Shown: positions 1 through 5,616, counted from the stretch's first letter. The stretch: 8,623 nucleotides of DNA from CAZWLD01 sp964634685 (GCA_964634685.1 CAZWLD010000055.1:1-8623); one strand, 5' to 3'. Notes: generated from the sequence alone by a model not told the origin. Made by a program: numbers and translations.

Positions 1-61
1 AATGAGGTGTAACATTTTTCCTCACTCAGCTGAAGAAGAGTGTCTCCAAATGTTATTTTAA
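1..61 (+). CDS. 3' end of an unidentified upstream gene (partial)
   Basis: The frame beginning at base 2 is open from the window edge to a TAA at 59-61 and would encode a tail ending in ECLQMLF. The other two + frames have stops within the first 12 bases. The TAA overlaps the ATG of the next gene by one base (TAATG), a usual arrangement for translational coupling in compact operons, and the next gene has no ribosome binding site of its own. About 20 codons are too few to identify a family. An open frame this short could also arise by chance, so the call rests mainly on the stop-start overlap. Confidence 0.45.
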   Translation, partial: MRCNIFPHSAEEECLQMLF

Positions 62-2307
62 TGAAAAAAAGATATGAATTTTCTGTTCATACAAATTTAT
101 CCATTTTGGATGGAATTAGTAGTATTGCTGAATATGACAATTATATGAAAGAAAACGGAATTCTCGGCTACGCTGTAACTGATCGGAATGGTCTTTTTTC
201 CTTTCCTTATTTGAAGAATCAAATGTTTGGCGTTTCTTTAGATATGATAGATGAGGGAAGCTATTATATAACTTTAACAAAAGGAAAAGGAATTATATCC
301 GATATGGAATTTGTTGTTTTTGATCTTGAGACAACTGGAATCACTTATGATGCTGAGATTATGGAAATTGGCGCTGTGAAAATAAAAAATGGTAAAATCG
401 TTGATACTTATCATCAATATATCAAGCCGAAAGGAAAGATTAGTGAAAAATCAATTGAGATTACCGGGCTTACCTTTGATTATCTAAAGGATAAGCCTTA
501 TATTGAAGATATTATTGAAGATTTTATTTCATTTATTGGCAATGCGGCCTTGGTTGCGCATAACGCAGCCTTTGATTATGGTCATATCAAGCAATATCTT
601 AAAAATAATTATTTAGTTATTGATACCCTTCAGCTTGCGCGCTCATTGTATTTTAAGGAAACCAAGAAGTTTTATTTAGGAGCTTTATGTGAGTTGTTTG
701 GTATCCCTTTAGATAACGCTCATAGCGCTTTATGTGATGCAATGGCGACGGGGAAGCTATTTATTAAAATGCTAGATGATCTAAAGAAAAAGAATGTTTT
801 GCGATACGAAGAAATCAATGCGGTTGTTGATAGAAGAGAAATTTGGAAATTCACGCATCCTTATGCCATCAATTGTATTGTTAAAAATGAAAAGGGATAT
901 AAGAATCTTTTAGAAATTATTTCTGATGGCTATAATAAGCATTTTTATGGCGATGCTAGATTTTTGAAATCTATTATTGAAAAGAATCGCGAGGGCTTAT
1001 TAATCGGAAGTGGAGGCGTTTTGGGATCTTTATTTCAAAATTCCTATCAAAAGAATGATTATGAGCTTTTAAAGGAATTGTCTTTTTATGACTATATTGA
1101 AATCAGCCATTCGGATTCTTATTTACATTATCAGGAAATATTAGGTGATGATTATTTATCTATTATTCACAAGGGAATTAAAAGAATTTGTATGCTCGCT
1201 GAGAAATTAAATAAACCAATTATTGCTTCAAGTAATGCCTATTATACTGATAAAGGTAAGCATTCCTTGTTTTATGAAAATGTGAAAAATCCTAATGCTA
1301 AGCGCTATAATGCTTTTTTTCGATTTGAGAATCTTCCCTATTGTCATGTCAAATCAATGGTTGAATGGGAAAGTGATTTATCCTATCTTGAAAATAATCT
1401 AGCATATATTTATGATAATACAGTTAAGCTTTATGAAATGATTTCCTTTAATCGACTTCCTCAGATTGAGTCAATAAACAAAGAAGAAATAACAAATGCT
1501 ATTAAGTTTGCAATTGCGAAAACTGAGGCTTCGGGGTATGTTTTAATTAATGGGGATAAATTAAAGGCATCAAGGCAAGGAATTAAATATTTTATCAAAT
1601 GCCTTAAGGATAGTCTCGGAGGAAATCGAGTTTTATTCCCTAGTGTTTATTTATTTGATAATGAACTTCATTGTAAAACGGCCCACATTGATGGTTTATT
1701 AGGAATTGTATCGAATAATATTAATTCTTTAGAAGTTTCCCCTCTTCAATATGAAATAATGGAATCAAAAGAAAATATCAAGGTTACTCATTTTCCCTAT
1801 GACTATATTAAGGATTTTATTTATAGCCTAAATTATGAAGAAGATGAACTGTTATCATTGCTTGAGGCCTTGCGATTAACGGGAAAGGCCAACTATGTTG
1901 ATAATGATTTGATTATACAGTCTTCTTTTTATCAAAGTATGGACTTACCATCTGAAATCAGACTTGAGCTTGGATGGTATCGTATTTTCCGTCCGCTTGT
2001 GTTTTTTAAGACATATTTTGATTGCCTTGGTGAAAATGATTTTATTATTGATGAAATGAAAAAAGAAGGATTTATTCTTTTGAATCCTGATTTGGAAAAA
2101 TCCCAAGCAACGAAATATGTGATTGTTAATCGTTATATTTATCGTCCGTTAGCCTATTATTTTAATGAATTGGCAGATGAAATTTTTGCGTCTAATCAAG
2201 CTTGGCCATTTGAAAATAAAGAAGATATCATTTTACGATTTACGGAAGAAGTATACTTAAGATATGAAAAAGAATTTAATAATGTATTGGAGGAGAAGAA
2301 ATGCTAG
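61..2307 (+). CDS. PolC-derived protein: intact DEDDh 3'-5' exonuclease inserted in a degenerate PHP domain, broken polymerase part
   Basis: This 748-aa protein is roughly half the length of a normal PolC (about 1,440 aa). Recognisable order: first half of a PHP domain (about 4-75), a DnaQ-type exonuclease (about 82-245), the second half of PHP (about 265-400), then shrunken PolC palm/fingers remnants. The exonuclease signature is complete: D88 and E90 (VVFDLETTG), D172 (AHNAAFD), H221 and D226 (HSALCD). Segments matching B. subtilis PolC from memory continue to the end, including VTHFPYDYI (PolC THFDFHSI) and KSQATKYVI (PolC RSQATEFVI). The zinc-finger/PDIDLNF stretch that supplies two palm aspartates is missing, and the third appears as Asn in SLNYEED. 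The C-terminal clamp-binding QLSLF is absent. I infer a nuclease or scaffold without polymerase activity. The ATG at 61 is preferred over the in-frame GTG at 40 because it overlaps the upstream stop (TAATG) and neither has a good ribosome site. The stop overlaps ung (ATGCTAG). There is no internal frameshift. Confidence 0.85.
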   Translation: MKKRYEFSVHTNLSILDGISSIAEYDNYMKENGILGYAVTDRNGLFSFPYLKNQMFGVSLDMIDEGSYYITLTKGKGIISDMEFVVFDLETTGITYDAEIMEIGAVKIKNGKIVDTYHQYIKPKGKISEKSIEITGLTFDYLKDKPYIEDIIEDFISFIGNAALVAHNAAFDYGHIKQYLKNNYLVIDTLQLARSLYFKETKKFYLGALCELFGIPLDNAHSALCDAMATGKLFIKMLDDLKKKNVLRYEEINAVVDRREIWKFTHPYAINCIVKNEKGYKNLLEIISDGYNKHFYGDARFLKSIIEKNREGLLIGSGGVLGSLFQNSYQKNDYELLKELSFYDYIEISHSDSYLHYQEILGDDYLSIIHKGIKRICMLAEKLNKPIIASSNAYYTDKGKHSLFYENVKNPNAKRYNAFFRFENLPYCHVKSMVEWESDLSYLENNLAYIYDNTVKLYEMISFNRLPQIESINKEEITNAIKFAIAKTEASGYVLINGDKLKASRQGIKYFIKCLKDSLGGNRVLFPSVYLFDNELHCKTAHIDGLLGIVSNNINSLEVSPLQYEIMESKENIKVTHFPYDYIKDFIYSLNYEEDELLSLLEALRLTGKANYVDNDLIIQSSFYQSMDLPSEIRLELGWYRIFRPLVFFKTYFDCLGENDFIIDEMKKEGFILLNPDLEKSQATKYVIVNRYIYRPLAYYFNELADEIFASNQAWPFENKEDIILRFTEEVYLRYEKEFNNVLEEKKC
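2289..2295 (+). promoter_or_regulatory. Ribosome binding site of ung inside the preceding gene
   Basis: GGAGGAG lies five bases before the ATG at 2301, within the last codons of the PolC-derived gene. It fixes the ung start and supports coupled translation. Confidence 0.85.
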
Positions 2308-2975
2308 TAGTAAATAATCATCCCTCGTGGAATGCTTTTTTGACGGATGAGATTTTAGCTAAATTAGAGGAAATTGAAAAGAAAATTGGCGATGATTATA
2401 CTCCTTTGAAGGAAAATATTCTTCGCTTTATGAGATTAGATTTAGCAAATGTTAAAGTGATAATTATTGGGCAGGATCCTTATTTTCAAGCGGGAGCAGC
2501 TAATGGCCGTAGCTTTCAACCGGCTCTTTTGAAATCTTGGAATGAACCATTTCGCCAGGTATCTTTGAAAAATATTTTGCGTTTGATTTATAAATCTTAT
2601 TTTGATGAGCAATTAAGCTATAAAGAGGTTTTAGCAAAAAATGTTTTTACGAAAAGTCCATCTGAATGGTTTGATAGCTTAGAATCACAAGGAGTCTTAT
2701 TCTTGAATATGTATTTGACTTGCCAAATTGGCCATCCGAATAGTCATCGTCACATTTGGGGCGATTTTGTAACTAAGGTTATCAAATATATCGAGGGAAA
2801 GCAAAAAGTCGTTTGGTTTTTGTGGGGAACGGAGGCTAATAGCTGCGCACCTTATATTAAAGGTCAAATTTATTCCTCTAATCATCCGATGATGTGTGGA
2901 ACTAATAATCCCAAGGATTTTTTGAAGTCAGAGTGCTTTATTGAAACCAAGAATATAATTAATTGGCTTGGATAA
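2301..2975 (+). CDS. ung: Uracil-DNA glycosylase, family 1-like, divergent motifs
   Basis: This cytoplasmic base-excision repair enzyme of 224 aa, the usual length, removes uracil from DNA. Visible motifs: the water-activating loop GQDPY with D59, followed by F instead of the common His; VSLKNI (about 87-92), matching the conserved SLKNI block; GVLFLNMYLT with N136, the uracil-recognition Asn; VVWFLWG (170-176); and NHPMMCG with H195, where textbook family 1 enzymes have HPSPLS. From memory, HPMM-type enzymes occur in several bacterial groups, so I read this as a functional divergent clade and not a decayed copy. The start is certain: GGAGGAG at 2289-2295 lies five bases before the ATG. The gene overlaps the stop of the PolC-derived gene by seven bases, so the two are co-transcribed and probably translationally coupled. 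I see no terminator after the stop. The next promoter begins immediately. Confidence 0.93.
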   Translation: MLVVNNHPSWNAFLTDEILAKLEEIEKKIGDDYTPLKENILRFMRLDLANVKVIIIGQDPYFQAGAANGRSFQPALLKSWNEPFRQVSLKNILRLIYKSYFDEQLSYKEVLAKNVFTKSPSEWFDSLESQGVLFLNMYLTCQIGHPNSHRHIWGDFVTKVIKYIEGKQKVVWFLWGTEANSCAPYIKGQIYSSNHPMMCGTNNPKDFLKSECFIETKNIINWLG

Positions 2976-3003
2976 TTGACTTTTCTATAATTAAGGCTAT
3001 AAT
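2976..3003 (+). promoter_or_regulatory. Sigma-A-type promoter for the riboswitch-folT transcript
   Basis: A TTGACT -35 box (2976-2981) and a perfect TATAAT -10 box (2998-3003) are separated by 16 bases. The -35 box begins directly after the ung stop codon. A second TATAAT at 2986-2991 is too close to this -35 box to use it. Transcription would start near 3010, just before the riboswitch aptamer. Confidence 0.85.
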
Positions 3004-3011
3004 AAAAATAA

Positions 3012-3104
3012 ACAGAGTAGCTTTAAAGCGTTAAGTGCCATATCACGGGATGTTGGGTATGGACGAACATGATATTCATGGCGGTTTTAAGGCGCGTCCG
3101 CTGG
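3012..3104 (+). ncRNA. Tetrahydrofolate (THF/folT) riboswitch aptamer
   Basis: The conserved blocks of the class I THF riboswitch are present in order: AGAGTAG (3014-3020), GCGTTAAGTG (3028-3037), GGGATGT (3047-3053) and TCCGC (3097-3101). The fold is supported by pairings I can trace. P1 is CAG 3013-3015 with CTG 3101-3103. P2 is CTTTAAA 3021-3027 with TTTAAGG 3086-3092, with one G-U pair. P3 is CCATA 3038-3042 with TATGG 3058-3062. The pseudoknot is GGATG 3048-3052 with CGTCC 3095-3099, with one G-U pair. A further hairpin, CATGA/TCATG, spans 3068-3080. This RNA class binds reduced folates and usually represses folate transport or synthesis genes when folate is plentiful. Here it leads a FolT-like transporter gene, as expected. 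Confidence 0.92.
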
Positions 3105-3135
3105 TTATTTTGCGGCTCTCTTTTTTATAGGAGGT
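3098..3135 (+). promoter_or_regulatory. Probable expression platform of the THF riboswitch
   Basis: CCGC (3098-3101) can pair with GCGG (3112-3115) across a ten-base loop. This hairpin would use bases needed by the pseudoknot (3098-3099) and by P1 (3101), so it is mutually exclusive with the ligand-bound aptamer. A pyrimidine tract CTCTC plus six T (3116-3126) follows, then the Shine-Dalgarno AGGAGGT (3129-3135). Whether control is by termination, by access of ribosomes, or both cannot be decided: the stem is only 4 bp and the T-run begins five bases after it. Confidence 0.45.
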
Positions 3136-3143
3136 CTTTTTTT

Positions 3144-4442
3144 ATGGAAAAATTTATTACTTGCTTGAAAAAAGGAATATATATTGACTTTATATTCATG
3201 CTTATTGGTTTGTTTAGTGGTGTTTTGTTGGCGACATTTGTGATTAAGGATACATCATATCTAAAGTTTCGCTTTAACTACACCTCGGATATTGTGGTTG
3301 ATACGGAAAGGATTATTAGTGATGATAATATAGGTAAAGTAAAAAGCATAAGTGTTAGTTGGTTTACAGGTGGATCAATTTCAACCTATGCCTATGTCGA
3401 TATTGATGATATTTCGATTAAGAAGGAGCCAAATGGTTATTTATTAAGTGTTTCTAAGGATAGCTTTGTGTTACTTAACAAGGATGGTGAGAAGGCTTAT
3501 AATGATACCGCTGCGAAGGGCTTTTTAAAGCATTTGGTTGTCGCGGGATTAGATGAGGCAATTATTACGGAATATAATTCTAATTATTCCTATGTTAACG
3601 AAAAAGGAAAAGAGGTAATGGGAGTTACCACTCTTTTTGATAATAATTATTATGAAGAAAATTCACTTGATACTTCGGGTCATCTTATCTTTGAATCTAA
3701 TTATTTAACAAGACATTATATGATTATTTTCGGCGCAATCGGCTTAGGAATTGGTCTTTTATTCTCGTTTGGCTTTACCTGGATTTTTATTGGTAAGCTT
3801 GATAAAGATGTTTATCATGAATATGATAATGAAGTGATTTTTAGGACTCCTTTTCATAAAAAGCTTTTTTTAGATTCCTTCAAAAATTTTAAAAATCTTA
3901 AAGCTATGATTATGATGTCGGTTTTACTTGGATTTGTTATGGTATTTAAATTTATTCCCATTCCAAGTGGCTTTGCGGGGTTAGGAATTTCCTTTGGTTA
4001 TCTCTTTTTAGCCATCGGGTGTATGCTTTTTGGACCAGGACCCGCTCTTTTGATGGGATTTATTAGTGATGTTTTAGGATTTATGATTAAGCCGGATGGG
4101 ATGTTTTTTATTGGCTATACAATTCAATCAATGCTTGCTTGTTTCTTTTATTCCCTTTGCTTTTATAAAACGCATATTACCTTTACAAGAACCTTGGTAT
4201 CGCGTGTATTAGTTAATTTTGTGTGCAATGTTCTTGTCGGTTCATTATGCTATGCCTTTATTTTGGGTTTTGATTTCCAAGCCTTAGTTACGTATATTGT
4301 GACAATATCCTTTCCGAAAAATCTTTTATATTTAATTCCGCAAAGCTTGGTTTTATATTTTGTAATTAAGGCGGTATCGATTCCTTTGTCGACAATGGGG
4401 TTAATTGATTCGGAAATAGCTGAAAATATATCCTTCTTTTAA
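3144..4442 (+). CDS. folT: FolT-like ECF folate transporter S component with N-terminal membrane-anchored extension
   Basis: This is a 432-aa membrane protein. The C-terminal part (about 251-415) is a hydrophobic multi-helix domain resembling folate-family ECF S components, with the characteristic LFGPGPALLMGFISDVLG and a Gly-Tyr helix (FFIGYTIQS). Such proteins bind folate and work with the shared EcfA-EcfA'-EcfT energy module, which is not in this window. The substrate is supported independently by the THF riboswitch in the leader. Ahead of this domain are a first helix (about 12-34), a polar region of about 155 residues (36-191) predicted to be outside, a second helix (about 192-216) and a charged linker. 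Stand-alone FolT proteins are usually under 200 aa, so this is an unusual fusion. The start at 3144 follows AGGAGGT (3129-3135) by eight bases. An in-frame ATG at 3069 lies inside the aptamer and is not the start. The EcfT-contacting small-residue motif might be S259xxxG263. Confidence 0.85.
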   Translation: MEKFITCLKKGIYIDFIFMLIGLFSGVLLATFVIKDTSYLKFRFNYTSDIVVDTERIISDDNIGKVKSISVSWFTGGSISTYAYVDIDDISIKKEPNGYLLSVSKDSFVLLNKDGEKAYNDTAAKGFLKHLVVAGLDEAIITEYNSNYSYVNEKGKEVMGVTTLFDNNYYEENSLDTSGHLIFESNYLTRHYMIIFGAIGLGIGLLFSFGFTWIFIGKLDKDVYHEYDNEVIFRTPFHKKLFLDSFKNFKNLKAMIMMSVLLGFVMVFKFIPIPSGFAGLGISFGYLFLAIGCMLFGPGPALLMGFISDVLGFMIKPDGMFFIGYTIQSMLACFFYSLCFYKTHITFTRTLVSRVLVNFVCNVLVGSLCYAFILGFDFQALVTYIVTISFPKNLLYLIPQSLVLYFVIKAVSIPLSTMGLIDSEIAENISFF

Positions 4443-4455
4443 ACTGCTGGTTTAA

Positions 4456-4484
4456 TTGACTAGAGTATCTTTTTAGTGTATAAT
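4456..4484 (+). promoter_or_regulatory. Sigma-A-type promoter of the zinc-ribbon membrane protein gene
   Basis: TTGACT (4456-4461) and TATAAT (4479-4484) are separated by the ideal 17 bases. The start point would be near 4491, giving a leader of roughly 24 bases. I see no convincing terminator between folT and this promoter. Confidence 0.85.
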
Positions 4485-4501
4485 TAATAAAAACGACGAT
4501 T

Positions 4502-4508
4502 GGAGAAG
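4502..4508 (+). promoter_or_regulatory. Ribosome binding site deciding a TTG start
   Basis: GGAGAAG lies six bases before the TTG at 4515 and lies within the codons that would follow the alternative TTG at 4500, so it selects the shorter protein. Confidence 0.65.
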
Positions 4509-4514
4509 AGTGGA

Positions 4515-5012
4515 TTGAAAAACGATTATATTAATGAAGAAACCTATGAAAAAGGAATTTCTATTCTTAAAAAGGCTAGGATTATTGTTTTATTAATCTA
4601 TGTCATTTTTTTAGTAGTTGGAATTGTTGTATTATCAAGTGGACTTTCAATGGAAAAGCCAACCATGGGAAGTCAAGGCTGGTTTGAGAATAGTAACAAA
4701 AGGGAGATGTTAATTGCGATTGGTGCGATGTTAATTGGTGCCCCAACGATGTTTACCATCGTTATTGAGCTTGGTATAACATCAACGATTCATGAAAGAT
4801 CCTATGCATCATTTAAAGCTTCACAAATGATGCCAATTCATAAGGAATATGTTGAAGAGATGACACCTACGATAGCTAATATGGTGGATGAGATTAAATC
4901 GTCAAATGAAGGTAATTCGTCGCATCGAGATATGGTTTTTTGCACCTATTGTGGATGTGAAAATCGTCGTGATGCTCGTTTTTGTAATCATTGTGGAAAT
5001 AAAATGGATTAA
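4515..5012 (+). CDS. Two-helix membrane protein with C-terminal zinc ribbon, function unknown
   Basis: I do not recognise a specific family for this 165-aa protein. It has a short charged N-terminus, a hydrophobic helix (about 23-41), a polar loop (about 42-64), a second helix (about 66-88), a roughly 50-residue cytoplasmic stretch, and a C-terminal zinc ribbon. The ribbon cysteines are C143, C146, C157 and C160, in the form CTYCGC...FCNHCG. Both termini should be cytoplasmic, placing the metal site inside the cell. Such ribbons at the end of small membrane proteins often mediate protein contacts, but no role can be assigned. The start is a TTG at 4515 with GGAGAAG at 4502-4508, six bases upstream. 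An upstream TTG at 4500 would overlap that ribosome site and is less likely. The gene is monocistronic, with its own promoter and terminator. Confidence 0.78.
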   Translation: MKNDYINEETYEKGISILKKARIIVLLIYVIFLVVGIVVLSSGLSMEKPTMGSQGWFENSNKREMLIAIGAMLIGAPTMFTIVIELGITSTIHERSYASFKASQMMPIHKEYVEEMTPTIANMVDEIKSSNEGNSSHRDMVFCTYCGCENRRDARFCNHCGNKMD

Positions 5013-5019
5013 TATAGAG

Positions 5020-5052
5020 GTCTCTTAATGGATTCATTGAGAGGCTTTTTTT
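5020..5052 (+). terminator. Rho-independent terminator after the zinc-ribbon gene
   Basis: The 11-bp hairpin GTCTCTTAATG (5020-5030) / CATTGAGAGGC (5035-5045), with two G-U pairs and loop GATT, is followed by seven T. It begins eight bases after the stop codon. Confidence 0.95.
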
Positions 5053-5126
5053 GTGATGATATTTCTTTAGGGGGATGACCTATTTAGTTTTTTCTTTTAT
5101 TCATATAGTAATAGAGAGGTGAAAAA
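5053..5126 (+). promoter_or_regulatory. Leader of the LysM gene with a weak possible -10 box
   Basis: This AT-rich spacer must hold the LysM gene promoter, because a terminator precedes it. The best -10 candidate is TATAGT (5104-5109). No good -35 box is found 16-18 bases upstream. A run of five G (5070-5074) stands out but matches no site I know. The ribosome site AGAGGTGA (5115-5122) ends four bases before the ATG at 5127. Confidence 0.3.
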
Positions 5127-5567
5127 ATGGAATACGGTCAATATTTAGTAAAAAAGGGTGATTCCCTTTATTTGATTGCGAAGAAGTATAATACAACTCC
5201 GGAGCAATTGATGATGCTAAATAATTTATCTTCAACGATGATTTATCCTAATCAAGTATTGTTTGTCCCATATTCTAGTAATCAGGGCTTTGACTATCTA
5301 GAATATACAACAATGAATGGTGACAGCTTAAAAAGTATTTCGGATAAGTTTAATATGACTCCCGAAGAATTAATGCTTTATAATAATGTTTATCGCTTAG
5401 AGCTAGTGCCTAACCAGGTAATCTATTTAAACGCTGACAATTATTATGTTATTGAGGATAAGGATACTTTAGAAGGAATCTTATCAAAAAATGGTTTATC
5501 GTGGCAAGATTTTTTGAATTTGAATAATGATATGTTTCGTTCCGGAACGAAGATTAGAATTAAATGA
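5127..5567 (+). CDS. Protein made of three LysM repeats, no signal peptide
   Basis: This 146-aa protein consists almost wholly of LysM modules, folds that bind N-acetylglucosamine-containing glycans such as peptidoglycan. Repeat 1 (about 6-48) is canonical: KKGDSLYLIAKKY, then LMMLNN and YPNQVLFVP. Repeat 2 (about 58-102) has NGDSLKSISDKF, LMLYNN and VPNQVIYLN. Repeat 3 (about 107-146) is more diverged: DKDTLEGILSKNG, FLNLNN and SGTKIRIK, lacking the PNQ motif. The first repeat starts at residue 6, leaving no room for a signal peptide or lipobox. The protein would thus be cytoplasmic or exported by an unusual route, as with some spore-coat LysM proteins (family knowledge; no spore genes are visible here). 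The ATG at 5127 has an AGAGGTGA ribosome site. There is no catalytic domain. The stop is a tandem TGA TAA. Terminators lie on both sides, so it is probably monocistronic. Confidence 0.88.
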   Translation: MEYGQYLVKKGDSLYLIAKKYNTTPEQLMMLNNLSSTMIYPNQVLFVPYSSNQGFDYLEYTTMNGDSLKSISDKFNMTPEELMLYNNVYRLELVPNQVIYLNADNYYVIEDKDTLEGILSKNGLSWQDFLNLNNDMFRSGTKIRIK

Positions 5568-5578
5568 TAAGATTTTTG

Positions 5579-5608
5579 AAATGACGAGAGAAATCTTGTC
5601 ATTTTTTT
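5579..5608 (+). terminator. Rho-independent terminator after the LysM gene
   Basis: AAATGACGAGA (5579-5589) pairs with TCTTGTCATTT (5594-5604) around a GAAA tetraloop (5590-5593), with one G-U pair. A T-tract runs to 5608. The segment AAGATTT (5569-5575) could instead pair with AAATCTT (5591-5597), a 7-bp helix that would break this hairpin. Confidence 0.92.
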
Positions 5609-5616
5609 GGTATAAT
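5608..5616 (+). promoter_or_regulatory. Extended -10 promoter of the trmFO-xerC-protease operon
   Basis: TGG followed by TATAAT (5611-5616) is a perfect extended -10 element. No acceptable -35 box exists 16-18 bases upstream, where the preceding terminator stem lies. The start point would be near 5623, giving a leader of about 25 bases. Confidence 0.65.

Noticed and set aside
1..45. Hairpins TGAGG/CCTCA (3-24) and CACTC/GAGTG (23-42) as a leader structure.
   Set aside because: They lie in a frame that appears to code for the end of the upstream gene, and the 5-bp helices overlap each other and have no T-run.
40..61. GTG at 40 as start of the PolC-derived gene, adding seven residues.
   Set aside because: The ATG at 61 overlaps the stop of an upstream open frame (TAATG), and no properly spaced ribosome site precedes either codon. 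PolC-like sequence starts only after residue 61's Met.
61..2307. Reading the PolC-derived gene as a pseudogene of polC.
   Set aside because: There are no internal stops or frameshifts, the exonuclease residues are all kept, the gene ends in a precise overlap with ung, and remnants from all over PolC are joined in one frame. This is contraction under selection, not decay, as far as one sequence can tell.
2971..3000. A terminator after ung.
   Set aside because: No hairpin followed by a T-run is present. The region is occupied by the folT promoter, so read-through into the riboswitch leader is likely.
3069..3143. ATG at 3069 as start of the folate transporter gene, adding 25 residues.
   Set aside because: It lies inside the riboswitch aptamer. 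The ATG at 3144 has a perfect AGGAGGT site eight bases upstream and begins a normal membrane protein N-terminus.
4443..4480. A terminator after folT.
   Set aside because: Only a 4-bp AAAC/GTTT helix and a weak ACTA/TAGT pairing around a T-run can be drawn. This is too weak to call.
5596..5616. TTGTCA at 5596-5601 as -35 box for the TATAAT at 5611.
   Set aside because: The spacer would be nine bases, far too short. It is part of the terminator arm; the promoter is better explained as extended -10.
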